Shown piece after piece: positions 38,092 to 47,318 of a stretch of DNA of 64,000 nt. A program made the position numbers and the translations under genes. The notes beneath the pieces were generated by a model. The model was not told the origin of the DNA, searched no databases, and was given only the letters and a program-made list of their open reading frames with translations. Source of the stretch: Dyadobacter sandarakinus (lineage in GTDB: Bacteria > Bacteroidota > Bacteroidia > Cytophagales > Spirosomataceae); NCBI RefSeq assembly GCF_016894445.1, contig NZ_CP056775.1, positions 1,428,001 to 1,492,000 of the forward strand, read 5' to 3'. The first letter of the stretch is position 1. Each line of letters begins with the position of its first letter.

Positions 38092-38997
38092 ATGAAAACC
38101 CTGCTTCACCTCGGTACCGCAATCCTGATCGTTGTTGTGACAATGTGGTCAACATTCGGGAAGACCCTGCCAGCACATCCGCCCAAACCTTTTAAGGTAC
38201 TGATTATTGACGGTCAGACTAACCACCGCAACATGAAGGAGGGCACTGCCATGATGAAGGGCTACCTGGAAGAGACCGGATTGTTCACCGTAGATGTAGT
38301 GACTTCGCCAAAAAAGGGTACCGATCTTTCCACGTTTAGACCTGATTTCCAAGGCTTTGACGTTATTCTTTCCAACTATAATGGCGACGAATGGTCGCCG
38401 GAAGTGAAGGATGCATTTGAACGTTTTGTGCAAAATGGGGGAGGTCTGGTGGTGGTTCACTCCGCAGACAATGCATTCCCAAAATGGGAAGCTTACAATA
38501 AGATGATCGGCATTGGCGGATGGGAGGGCCGGGACGAAAAGAGCGGTCCGTGGCTTTACTACGACGAATCAAAACAAGCCGTAGTGAAAGATTCAAGTGC
38601 GGGCATAGGAGGCAGTCACGGCAATCAGCATGAATTCATAGTCAAAACAAGAGAAGCCGGGCATCCGATCATGAAGGACTTGCCGGCCGAGTGGCTTCAC
38701 CAGAAAGACGAACTGTACGACCGCCTGCGCGGACCTGCGGATAACATTACGGTACTTGCTACGGCATACAGTGCCAAAGAACAGAATGGATCCGGCCGGA
38801 ACGAGCCTGTGCTGATGGTACTCCAGTATGGAAAAGGAAGGATTTTTCATACAACACTCGGCCATGAAACATACTCGCAAAAATGTGTAGGTTTCATCAC
38901 CACGCTTCAGCGGGGTACAGAGTGGGCTGCGACCGGAAAGGTCACGCAGAAAATTCCCGCAAGTTTTCCTACTGCCACGCAGGGGATCTCACGTTAA
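38092..38997 (+). CDS. exported ThuA-like protein
   Basis: A 301-residue protein with a signal peptide (about 1-27) and a ThuA domain (about 33-275), a class I glutamine-amidotransferase-like fold: FKVLIIDGQTNHRNMKEGT, FDVILSNYNGDEW, FVQNGGGLVVVHSADNAF, HEFIVKTREAGHPIMKDLP, and LMVLQYGKGRIFHTTLGH near the end. ThuA proteins are tied to trehalose and other disaccharide use, in several organisms through 3-keto-sugar intermediates. The dehydrogenase upstream and the isomerase-like gene downstream fit that scheme, which here is inference from context. Confidence 0.88.
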   Translation: MKTLLHLGTAILIVVVTMWSTFGKTLPAHPPKPFKVLIIDGQTNHRNMKEGTAMMKGYLEETGLFTVDVVTSPKKGTDLSTFRPDFQGFDVILSNYNGDEWSPEVKDAFERFVQNGGGLVVVHSADNAFPKWEAYNKMIGIGGWEGRDEKSGPWLYYDESKQAVVKDSSAGIGGSHGNQHEFIVKTREAGHPIMKDLPAEWLHQKDELYDRLRGPADNITVLATAYSAKEQNGSGRNEPVLMVLQYGKGRIFHTTLGHETYSQKCVGFITTLQRGTEWAATGKVTQKIPASFPTATQGISR

Positions 38998-39033
38998 AAT
39001 AGTTAGTATAAAGAAGATACAAATCATCCAAGT

Positions 39034-39903
39034 ATGTCAAGCAGACGTTCAGCATTAAAAAACATTGCGGCAGGAGGAGCCGGGATCCTTTCACTATCCG
39101 ATGCATTTGCAGCCAGCGACAAGGCGCTGGGTCCTGCACTCAAAGGCAAGATCAACCATTCGGTATGTAAGTGGTGCTACGGAAATATCCCATTGGAGAC
39201 GTTTGCCCAGGAATGCAAAAAAATAGGTATCAAGTCGGTTGAGCTGCTTGGCCCCGAAGACTGGCCGACTCTGAAAAAGTATGGTCTGCATTGTGCCTTG
39301 CCAAATGGTGCAGGTATGGGAATCGAAAAAGGTTTCAACGACCCGGCTAACCACGATGCGCTGGTAAAAAGCTATGAAGAGCTTTTTCCAAAATTACAGG
39401 CTGCGGGTTACACGACGGTGATCTGCTTTTCAGGAAATCGCCGCGGCATGTCGGATGTAGACGGGATGCGCAATGCGGCCGTCGGTCTGAGACGGTTAAT
39501 GCCGGCAGCTGAAAAATACAATGTGACTATGATCATGGAGCTGCTCAACAGCAAAGTGAATCACAGGGATTACATGTGCGATCACACATCCTGGGGTGCC
39601 GGACTTTGTGAGATGGTCGGCTCTGAAAAGTTTAAGCTGCTGTACGACATTTACCACATGCAGATTATGGAAGGTGACGTGATTGCCAACATTCGTCAGT
39701 ACCACAAGTACATTGCGCATTATCATACAGGTGGCGTTCCCGGACGCAACGAAATTGACCAGGAACAGGAACTGAATTACCCTGCAATCATGAAAGCGAT
39801 CCTGGATACGGGCTATACTGGCTACGTAGCGCAGGAATTTATCCCAAAACGCGAGCCGCTGGCGTCTTTAAAGCAATGCGTTGAAATTTGCGACATTGCC
39901 TGA
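39034..39903 (+). CDS. Tat-exported sugar isomerase/epimerase (TIM barrel, hydroxypyruvate-isomerase-like)
   Basis: A 289-residue protein starting with a twin-arginine signal (SSRRSALKNIAAGGAG). The rest is a xylose-isomerase-like TIM barrel of the Hyi/AP-endonuclease-2 superfamily, with metal-binding acids on strand ends: IKSVELLGPEDW, MIMELLNSK, FKLLYDIYHMQIMEGD, HYHTGGVPGRNEID and YVAQEFIP. Closest in pattern to hydroxypyruvate isomerases. Export to the periplasm with a dehydrogenase and a ThuA protein suggests it works on the same oxidised sugar. Substrate not readable from sequence. Confidence 0.85.
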   Translation: MSSRRSALKNIAAGGAGILSLSDAFAASDKALGPALKGKINHSVCKWCYGNIPLETFAQECKKIGIKSVELLGPEDWPTLKKYGLHCALPNGAGMGIEKGFNDPANHDALVKSYEELFPKLQAAGYTTVICFSGNRRGMSDVDGMRNAAVGLRRLMPAAEKYNVTMIMELLNSKVNHRDYMCDHTSWGAGLCEMVGSEKFKLLYDIYHMQIMEGDVIANIRQYHKYIAHYHTGGVPGRNEIDQEQELNYPAIMKAILDTGYTGYVAQEFIPKREPLASLKQCVEICDIA

Positions 39904-39952
39904 CAATGTCCAATTATCCCTGATTGGGCTCTGCATTACAGTCAGTTATCTT

Positions 39953-40000
39953 CAAATGCCTGCTGCTACAACCTCCTGAGGTTTGTACAGCGGGCATTTG
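39953..40000 (+). terminator. long hairpin downstream of the TIM-barrel gene
   Basis: A 13-bp stem with one G-U pair (39953-39965 with 39988-40000), extendable inside the loop. No T-run follows, so it may be an mRNA-end structure rather than a terminator. Confidence 0.4.
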
Positions 40001-40105
40001 CTGTAATACGGGCCGTCTATATGAAATTGTCATTACTGTATAAGCCCAATAATCTCCTCCTATGTTTGTTGTATAATTTATATTATGTTAAATAGAGTTT
40101 CAGGC

Positions 40106-40142
40106 AAAAAGAAGAGCGGTAGTTAATACCGCTCTTCTTTTT
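40106..40142. terminator. bidirectional terminator
   Basis: A perfect 13-bp stem (40108-40120 with 40128-40140, loop of seven) has A- and T-runs on the two sides. It ends the leftward TPR transcript at 40167 and can stop any rightward read-through from the island. Confidence 0.9.
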
Positions 40143-40166
40143 ATAAATGTATGAATGAGCTTTGGA

Positions 40167-41624
40167 TTACTCTTCAACACATGCAACCTGTTTTGCAGTG
40201 AATTGCTCCAGTACGCTGTTCACAGTTGCCAGGTTTTCTTTTGCCTCAGCTTCGTCTTTTGCCTGTACGGCTTTTTCGAAGTAAGGTTTTGCTTTCTTGA
40301 ATTTACCACATACACGACCTTCAACTTCTTTACCACGTTGCTGGTACTCGGTCATGTTCATGTTATCAACTTCGCTTTTCAGCTGAACAGCCTCATTGAA
40401 ATAGAAAACACCAAGGTTGTAGAGTGCATCGTAGTTAGCGCCGTCTACTTCCAATACTTTCTTGTAGTTGGTCACAGCCTTTTCGCTTGCATCTTTCTGT
40501 TTCGCTTTCAGGTCTGCCAGTTCTTTTTCCAAACCTGCATTGTCAGTGCTTGATGCCGATGCTGCTGCTGCTTTCGCTTCACCTTCCATGGTTGCGATAG
40601 CTGCCAGCGATTCTTTCTTCTTGTTGTTTACGTCGGCCAGCTGACGTTTCAGATCGGTATTTTTAGGCGTTTTCTTGATCAACGCGGTAATGCGTTTTAC
40701 TTCACCGTCGTATACTTCAATTTTGCTTTTTTCGCTTTCCAGATTTTTTGTCAGGCTGGACGCTTTACTGTTACCCTGGCCAAGTTTTCCCTGGATCTCT
40801 TTGATACGCTGATTTGCCTTAGAGCTGGTGTTATCGTAAAGGATCGCGAGGTTCACGAGGTTCTGCACATTTTTAGGATCGTTTTGTGCCAATGTGGTCA
40901 GCTCATTGATGGCCTGATCTTCCTTGCCGGATGCCAGCAGGATGTTCACCACTTCTGATTTCAAATCCTTGTTGCCCGGAGATTTTTCCAAACCTTTGTT
41001 CAGCGCCTCAATCGCCTTGTCGAAGTTATTGTCGGCACGGTACAGCTGAGCAAGTCCGTAAAATACGCTGGGATCTTTACCACCATTAGCCACATATTTT
41101 TCAAATTGTGTCTTTGCGTCTTCTTTTTTGTCAAGCTGCTGCGCGGCGATACCACCATAAAGTGATGCAGTTGTATCCTTTTTGTTGATTTCCTGGGCAG
41201 CCTGGAACATTTCGAGCGCGCCCGCCAGATTCTTCGCCTGGTACTTTTCGGCACCCTGTTTCACAAATGCATTGAATAAAACGGTACCCTCAGCACCTGT
41301 GAGCGCATTGGTCGCTTCTTTCGAAGATTTACCGGGCTCCCCTTTTTTGTTCACATCCAGCTCAACAACTTTCTTGTAAGCTTCCAAAGCTGTTTTTGCC
41401 GCGCTTGAATCTACCTCGGAACCATTGCTCGCGATGTTTTCATAAAGCTTTGCCCTCTCCATCCAGAAAGATGCTTTGGCGCTATTTTTGGGGTCTGCTA
41501 CGTCTTTATCGCTTTTTTCCTTGTCCTTCCGGTATTGATCTACCATTGCCTTGTTAACAGCATCCTGGGCAAATGCACCAATGCTGAACAGGCCAAGTGC
41601 AGAAACAAAAAACAGTTTTTTCAT
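40167..41624 (-). CDS. exported TPR and coiled-coil protein
   Basis: A 485-residue protein with a signal peptide (cleavage near AFAQ, residue 19-20). Tetratricopeptide repeats occupy about 60-260 (NLAGALEMFQAAQEINKKD, FDKAIEALNKGLEKSPGN), then a highly charged, Lys/Glu-rich coiled coil (about 270-380, QRIKEIQGKLGQGNSKASSL) and a last TPR (YKKVLEVDGANYDALYNLGVFYFNEA). Probably periplasmic or outer-membrane-associated. Starts 80 bases after gyrA on the same strand, so partial co-transcription is possible. No function can be assigned. Confidence 0.85.
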   Translation of the reverse strand: MKKLFFVSALGLFSIGAFAQDAVNKAMVDQYRKDKEKSDKDVADPKNSAKASFWMERAKLYENIASNGSEVDSSAAKTALEAYKKVVELDVNKKGEPGKSSKEATNALTGAEGTVLFNAFVKQGAEKYQAKNLAGALEMFQAAQEINKKDTTASLYGGIAAQQLDKKEDAKTQFEKYVANGGKDPSVFYGLAQLYRADNNFDKAIEALNKGLEKSPGNKDLKSEVVNILLASGKEDQAINELTTLAQNDPKNVQNLVNLAILYDNTSSKANQRIKEIQGKLGQGNSKASSLTKNLESEKSKIEVYDGEVKRITALIKKTPKNTDLKRQLADVNNKKKESLAAIATMEGEAKAAAASASSTDNAGLEKELADLKAKQKDASEKAVTNYKKVLEVDGANYDALYNLGVFYFNEAVQLKSEVDNMNMTEYQQRGKEVEGRVCGKFKKAKPYFEKAVQAKDEAEAKENLATVNSVLEQFTAKQVACVEE

Positions 41625-41704
41625 AGATATTGACTTTGGTTATGATTGATTGTTCGTTGGGTTAATATTCGTACAGTTAGAGAATTTCACAAAAATCATG
41701 CCCC

Positions 41705-44323
41705 TCACTCGTCAGAAGCCTCATTTTCGTCTTCATCCTCTTCTGTCAAGTCGTCGTCGTCGGATAGTATTTCCTGCTCGTCGGCGCTTACAATGATACT
41801 GTCGGATGCGCCTTCCACCACTATTGCGGGCTTGATTACGTTTCCATCTTCATCCAGCTCTTCGGCCTTCTCATCCGGATCTTTCAGAATGCGGGTTACA
41901 GACGTAATTTCATCGCTGTTGTTCAGCCTGATCAGCTTTACACCCTGGGTATTGCGACCAGCCAACCGGATATCAAGCACACTCATACGGATGGCAATTC
42001 CGTTGCGGGTGATGATCATCAGATCGTCCTGCTCGGTTACTTCCTTGATCGCGACAAGTTTACCTACCTTGTCCGTAGCGTTCATGGTCGAAACTCCTTT
42101 TCCACCCCGGTTGGTAATACGGTAGCTGTCAATATCCGAGCGTTTTCCAAAACCATTTTCAGAAACTACCAGGAGTTGTGCATCTTCGCGGCTGATACAT
42201 ACCATACCGATGGCTTTGTTGTCAGGATCATTCAGGTTGATGCCCCTTACTCCTGCCGCGGTACGTCCCATCGGGCGCACGCCTTTTTCATTGAACCGCA
42301 CTGCCCTACCCGCACTGGAAGCAATCACGATGTCGTTGTCACCGTTGGTTAATGCCACATCAAGCAGGCGGTCTCCGTCATTGATGGAGATTGCAATAAT
42401 TCCATTAGTCCGCGGACGTGAATAGGCTTCAAGCAATGTTTTCTTGATTGTCCCCTGCCGGGTACACATAATGATGTAATTATTGTTGATATAATCCTCA
42501 TCAGAAAGTGTCTTCACATTGATCACCGAGCGGATGGAATCTCCGCCTTCCAGGCTGATCAGGTTCTGGATCGGACGTCCTTTGGACGTTTTGCTGCCTT
42601 CCGGTACTTCATATACTTTCATCCAGTAGAGCTTACCGAACTCGGTAAAGATCAGCAGGTAATTCAGCATTGTAGCGGAGAAAAGGTGCTCGGTAAAGTC
42701 GGTATCCTTGGTCTTCACACCTCTCGATCCTACCCCACCCCTCGTCTGCGTACGGTACTCGGCCAGCGGCGTACGCTTGATATAACCTGCATTGGAAATG
42801 GTAATGAGCATCTCCTCGTCAGCAATCATATCCTCATCACTGAACTCCTCAGCAGCGAACTCGATCTTCGTGCGGCGCACATCACCGTAGCGCTCCCTGA
42901 TTTCGGTAAGCTCTGATTTAATGATATCGTACTTCCGGGATTCGTTGGCAAGAATGTCTTTCAGGTCTGTGATCAGCACCATGATCTCTTCGTACTCCTT
43001 CACGATCTTGTCTCTTTCCAGACCGGTCAGACGCTGCAAACGCATTTCCAGAATCGCCTTGGCCTGAATTTCACTCAGGCTGAACTGCTCGATCAAGCCG
43101 CTTTTCGCAGCATCGGGATCAACCGAGTTCCGGATCAGGGAAATAACTGCATCCAGATTATCAAGTGCAATCAGCAAACCTTCCAGGATATGCGCACGCT
43201 TTTCTGCTTCGCGGAGTTCGTACTCGGTACGGCGGGTAATCACCACAATGCGGTGATCCACGTAATGCCTGATCAGGTCTTTCAGGTTAAGGAGTACCGG
43301 CCGGCCTTTTACCAGCGCCACGTTGTTCACCCCGAAAGATGATTGCAGCGGCGTGTACTTGAATAAATGGTTCAGTACGATGTTGGGTATCGCATCTTTT
43401 TTCAGATCAAAAACAATGCGCATCCCGTCACGGTCTGACTCATCCCGGATATCTGAGATACCATCAAGCTTTTTGTCGTTGATCAGACCCGCAATCCGTT
43501 CAATGATCGCCGCCTTGTTGGCCATGTACGGGATCTCGGTAACGATGATCTGTTCCTTGCCCGTTTTAGAGACTTCAAACTGCGCTTTGGAACGCATGAT
43601 AATGCTGCCCCTGCCTGTTTCAAGCGCAGAGCGCACACCCTGGTAGCCGTAAATGATACCACCAGTCGGGAAATCGGGAGCTTTGATGTATTCCATCAGT
43701 CCCTGGACGGTAATGTCCGGATCAGCCACGTATGCCAGCACACCATCCACTACTTCCGACAGGTTGTGCGGCGCCATGTTGGTCGCCATACCTACCGCGA
43801 TCCCTGAGGATCCATTGACCAGCAGGTTAGGGAATTTGGCGGGGAGTACGGTAGGCTCAGAAAGTGAATCGTCAAAGTTGGGCTGAAAATCAACCGTATC
43901 TTTGCCGAGATCATTCATGAGCTCATCGGCAATCCTTTTCAGCCGCGCCTCGGTATAACGCATCGCCGCCGGGTTGTCTCCGTCGATTGAGCCAAAGTTT
44001 CCCTGACCGTCCACAAGCGGGTAGCGCAGGGACCATTCCTGGGCCATACGTACCATCGTATTGTAAACCGACGAGTCACCATGCGGGTGATATTTACCTA
44101 AAACCTCACCTACTATACGTGCTGATTTCTTGTGAGAGCGATTATAATTGACACCCAGCTCCGACATCCCGTACAACACCCTCCTGTGCACCGGTTTCAG
44201 ACCGTCGCGGACGTCAGGTAGCGCGCGCGAGATGATAACGGACATTGAATAGTCAATGTACGCCCCACGCATTTCATCCTCAATGTTAATGGGGATAATG
44301 TTTTCACCAGAAGCTTCTGCCAT
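41705..44323 (-). CDS. gyrA: DNA gyrase subunit A
   Basis: Breakage-reunion subunit of gyrase, which introduces negative supercoils. The 872-residue product contains the N-terminal winged-helix domain with catalytic Tyr123 in [10 protein letters not shown], the tower and coiled-coil regions ([20 protein letters not shown]), and a C-terminal beta-pinwheel with the GyrA-box stretch [11 protein letters not shown] that wraps DNA. It ends in a strongly acidic tail, a known modulator of supercoiling. In the quinolone-determining region Ser84 (E. coli Ser83) is kept, while the position of E. coli Asp87 is Asn88. Call is secure; GyrA rather than ParC because of the GyrA box. Confidence 0.95.
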   Translation of the reverse strand: MAEASGENIIPINIEDEMRGAYIDYSMSVIISRALPDVRDGLKPVHRRVLYGMSELGVNYNRSHKKSARIVGEVLGKYHPHGDSSVYNTMVRMAQEWSLRYPLVDGQGNFGSIDGDNPAAMRYTEARLKRIADELMNDLGKDTVDFQPNFDDSLSEPTVLPAKFPNLLVNGSSGIAVGMATNMAPHNLSEVVDGVLAYVADPDITVQGLMEYIKAPDFPTGGIIYGYQGVRSALETGRGSIIMRSKAQFEVSKTGKEQIIVTEIPYMANKAAIIERIAGLINDKKLDGISDIRDESDRDGMRIVFDLKKDAIPNIVLNHLFKYTPLQSSFGVNNVALVKGRPVLLNLKDLIRHYVDHRIVVITRRTEYELREAEKRAHILEGLLIALDNLDAVISLIRNSVDPDAAKSGLIEQFSLSEIQAKAILEMRLQRLTGLERDKIVKEYEEIMVLITDLKDILANESRKYDIIKSELTEIRERYGDVRRTKIEFAAEEFSDEDMIADEEMLITISNAGYIKRTPLAEYRTQTRGGVGSRGVKTKDTDFTEHLFSATMLNYLLIFTEFGKLYWMKVYEVPEGSKTSKGRPIQNLISLEGGDSIRSVINVKTLSDEDYINNNYIIMCTRQGTIKKTLLEAYSRPRTNGIIAISINDGDRLLDVALTNGDNDIVIASSAGRAVRFNEKGVRPMGRTAAGVRGINLNDPDNKAIGMVCISREDAQLLVVSENGFGKRSDIDSYRITNRGGKGVSTMNATDKVGKLVAIKEVTEQDDLMIITRNGIAIRMSVLDIRLAGRNTQGVKLIRLNNSDEITSVTRILKDPDEKAEELDEDGNVIKPAIVVEGASDSIIVSADEQEILSDDDDLTEEDEDENEASDE

Positions 44324-44598
44324 AAAAAATTTAGAAGATAATCAAATGTTTGGCCAGGGGCAGATCAGTGTTCATCCCTGATTATTACTAGAAAATTGTA
44401 AGTTTCCGTTTGCCAAATTTCGCGATTTCCTGCCACTCTAACAAACTATCTTTTGCCCTATTTCAGCCCGGTACGCCTATTCGCATGATCCATCGGGCAT
44501 TAACCTCCAAAAGCTTCCGGACAAAACTTAATTGGCATCTCTCGGTAAAATTTAGTTTCTTCCAACTTCTATCCCTAACCTGCTTTCTAACCGCTGTT

Positions 44599-45903
44599 AT
44601 GCCCCTACTGCTGACGTTTTTTGCCATTCTCGCGCTCATTATCCTCATTGCCTGGCTCAAAATCGACACCTTTATTTCGTTCCTGCTCGTTTCCATCGGC
44701 CTCGGCCTTGCCAGCGGGCTAAACATTGATACCATCGGCAAAGCCATTCAGAAAGGTGTCGGCGGCACGCTCGGCGACCTGGTACTGATTGTGGGATTCG
44801 GGGCGATGCTCGGCAAAATGGTCGCGGACAGTGGTGCAGCCCAGCGCATTACAGATGCGCTGATTGGCTTATTTGGAAAAAAATACATTCAATGGGGCAT
44901 GGCGCTGGCCGGCTTCGTGATTGGAATTCCTTTGTTTTACAATGCCGGATTTGTGATTGTGATCCCCCTTATTTTCATGATCAGCGCCACTGCGCAGCTT
45001 CCGCTGCTCTATATAGGTATCCCCATGCTGTCGGCGCTGTCGGTGGCTCACGGCTACCTTCCGCCCCACCCCTCACCTGCCGCCATTGCCAGCCAGCTTC
45101 ATGCTGACCTGGGGCAAACGCTGCTGTATGGCATTATGGTCTCCATTCCGGCTATTGCAGTCGCGGGTCCGCTCTTTGGGAGTACGCTCAAACGTTTTCA
45201 GCCGAAGCCGGATGAAGATCTGTTCAATGTGAGGCCACGGCCGGCCAGCGAGCTTCCCGGACTGGGAATCAGTATTGTGACTGGTTTGCTGCCTGTACTG
45301 CTGCTCACCACCATGTCGGGTATCAAGAAACTTTATCCTGAAAGCAAGATCATCGGTTTGCTTGCAGAACCCTACTTTGGTATGCTGCTCTCCGTGTTGT
45401 TTGCAGCATACACCCTCGGCATACGTCGCGGCAACAACATGAAAATGATCAGCAAAAGCATGGAGGAGGCATTTAAAGGCGTGTCTGTAATCCTGCTGAT
45501 CATTGCAGGAGCGGGCGTTTTCAAGGAAATCATGACAGCCAGCGGCGTGAGCACCTATATAGCCGAGGGCCTCGCGGGCATCAACATTTCTCCGCTCCTG
45601 CTCAGCTGGAGTATTGCAGCCGTAATCCGGGTTTGTGTCGGCTCAGCCACCGTAGCCGGACTGACCACCGTAGGCATCCTCGCCCCGCTCCTGGCGAGCT
45701 CAACCGTCGCGCCCGAACTCATTGTACTTTCCATCGGATCAGGCAGTTTGATGTTCTCGCACCTGAATGACGGCGGTTTCTGGCTGTTTAAAGAGTACTT
45801 CAACCTAAGCATCCGCGAAACCCTGCTCACCTGGTCGGTCATGGAAACAATTGTCTCCATCATGGGATTGCTGGGCGTTTTGGTACTAAATTTGTTTGTT
45901 TAG
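44599..45903 (+). CDS. GntP-family H+ symporter (gluconate or hydroxy-acid permease)
   Basis: A 434-residue inner-membrane protein with about 12 helices, starting at ATG 44599 (MPLLLTFFAILALIILI); the frame is open 63 codons further upstream but that part is not membrane-like. Family marks: DTFISFLLVSIGLGLASGL, LVLIVGFGAMLGKMVADSGAAQRI, IPLFYNAGFVIVIPL, SVAHGYLPPHPSPAA and VGSATVAGLTTVG. GntP members carry gluconate, other sugar acids or D-serine. Its neighbours handle amino acids and imines, so D-serine or a hydroxy-amino acid is at least as likely as gluconate. Confidence 0.88.
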   Translation: MPLLLTFFAILALIILIAWLKIDTFISFLLVSIGLGLASGLNIDTIGKAIQKGVGGTLGDLVLIVGFGAMLGKMVADSGAAQRITDALIGLFGKKYIQWGMALAGFVIGIPLFYNAGFVIVIPLIFMISATAQLPLLYIGIPMLSALSVAHGYLPPHPSPAAIASQLHADLGQTLLYGIMVSIPAIAVAGPLFGSTLKRFQPKPDEDLFNVRPRPASELPGLGISIVTGLLPVLLLTTMSGIKKLYPESKIIGLLAEPYFGMLLSVLFAAYTLGIRRGNNMKMISKSMEEAFKGVSVILLIIAGAGVFKEIMTASGVSTYIAEGLAGINISPLLLSWSIAAVIRVCVGSATVAGLTTVGILAPLLASSTVAPELIVLSIGSGSLMFSHLNDGGFWLFKEYFNLSIRETLLTWSVMETIVSIMGLLGVLVLNLFV

Positions 45904-46525
45904 AGGAGATCAATTTTGAATGACCGAATGATTGAATGAGGAAGTTTTGAGTTAGTGATTGTGTGAGTGAGTGAGTGGGTTAATGTTGAATGACCGAATG
46001 ATTGAATGAGGAAGTTTTGACTGAGTGAATGTGCGAGTGAGTGAGTGGGTTATCGTTGAATGACTGAATATTGAATGATTAGCAAATTCATTGAACAATA
46101 CCAAGCTGTTCAGACGTTCAAACATCAATCTTCTTCAATGGAAATTGAACATTCATAATATAGCGAAGCTCGCTTTCAAACTTTTGCGCAACAATACTTT
46201 CAATTAAAATTCAGTCATTCAATATTAACTCACTCCCTCACACATTCACTAACTCAAAACTCAATCATTCAGTCATTCAGTCATTCAGTCATTCAAAATT
46301 TACCCACTCACTCCCTCACACATTCACTAACTCAAAACTCAATCATTCATTCATTCAGTCATTCAGTCATTCAAAATTTACCCACTCACTCACTCAAACA
46401 TTCACTAACTCAAAACTCAAACATTCAATCATTCGGTCATTCGGTCATTCGGTCATTCAAAACTAACTCACTCCCTCACACATTCACTAACTCAAAACTC
46501 ATTCATTAAATCATTCAAAATTAAC
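45904..46525. repeat. inverted arrays of a 70-82 bp repeat between GntP and RidA genes
   Basis: Two copies (45917-45986, 45987-46056; period exactly 70, about 90% identical) and a partial third (46057-46080) run in one orientation. After a 130-base unique spacer, four copies of the reverse-complementary unit follow with starts at 46228, 46306, 46384 and 46466 (periods 78, 78, 82), the last cut off at the ridA start. Length differences come from extra ATTCAGTC/ATTCGGTC octamers. Sub-motifs are TCATTC octamers, ACTC tetramers and a fixed CACTAACTCAAAACTC block. The two arms could fold into a large hairpin. No open reading frame of note. Confidence 0.85.
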
Positions 46526-47002
46526 ATGGACAACACTCCTGAATCCAACTTTGCCCAACTGGGCCTTTCTTTGCCGCCTGCTCCCAAGCCTGTGGGCGTT
46601 TACAAACCCTTGCTGATCGTTGATAAACGTTGGGTGTACGTATCAGGTCACGGCACTGTGCAGGATGACGGCACACTGATCAAAGGCCGCATCGGCAAAG
46701 ATCTGGATGCTGACCAGGGAAAGCTTGCAGCCAGGCAGGTGGGACTTGCCATTTTATCCACCCTGAAAGCAAACCTGGGCAGCCTCAATCGCGTAAAAAG
46801 AGTAGTGAAGGTGCTCGGTATGGTCAATTGCACAACCGACTTCGAAAAACATCCTTTTATCATCAATGGATGCAGTGAGCTTTTTGCTAAGGTCTGGGGC
46901 GAAGAAAACGGCATCGGCGTAAGAAGCGCCGTAGGAATGGGCACCCTGCCCGACAACATTCCCGTGGAGATCGAAGCAATGTTTGAGTTGGAGGAGAAGT
47001 GA
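46526..47002 (+). CDS. RidA/YjgF/UK114-family protein
   Basis: A 158-residue member of the enamine/imine deaminase family, near the subgroup with GVRSAVGMGTLPDNIPVEIEAMFEL at the C-terminus, where the arginine and the late glutamate form the usual active-site pair. RidA removes the reactive 2-aminoacrylate made by PLP enzymes acting on serine, threonine or cysteine. Its place between a GntP permease and a D-threonine-aldolase-like PLP enzyme fits that role well. The start codon directly abuts a repeat array, and another array begins a few bases after the stop. Confidence 0.9.
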   Translation: MDNTPESNFAQLGLSLPPAPKPVGVYKPLLIVDKRWVYVSGHGTVQDDGTLIKGRIGKDLDADQGKLAARQVGLAILSTLKANLGSLNRVKRVVKVLGMVNCTTDFEKHPFIINGCSELFAKVWGEENGIGVRSAVGMGTLPDNIPVEIEAMFELEEK

Positions 47003-47318
47003 GAAGCAATGATGAATGATTGAATGACTGAATGACTGAATAATAGATTAAATGAATGAATCTGGGTTATAAATTTGATTTCTGGTTAAAGCTCTTTTTT
47101 CAAGCATTAACGTATGAGTCACTTCCTACATTTATTAAATTATCTATTAACAACTTTCCAATCCCATTTCACCAGTTGTTACATTCTCTTCCAAAAGTCA
47201 GAACCGCCACATTCAAAATTCAATCATTCAATCATTCAAAACTCGCTAACTCACTACCTCACTCATTCAAAACTCCGTCATTAAATCATTCAGTCATTCA
47301 AAATTCAAAAACCCTTCC
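47003..47318. repeat. second inverted repeat pair between ridA and the D-TA gene
   Basis: About 50 bases of the first-orientation repeat follow ridA (47012-47060), then a 150-base unique spacer, then about 95 bases of the reverse orientation (47211-47305) ending just before the next start codon. The plan is the same as in the upstream gap but with fewer and more degraded units. An open frame at 47056-47412 is judged spurious. Confidence 0.75.

Noticed and set aside
40061..40141. TATGTTTG box followed 40 bases later by a terminator, as for a small RNA
   Set aside because: There is no -33 box at a usable distance, and the terminator is fully explained as the bidirectional end of the leftward TPR gene.
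45904..46525. Possible CRISPR array
   Set aside because: Units are continuous, with no unique spacers of constant length, no short exact direct repeat with dyad symmetry and no cas genes nearby.
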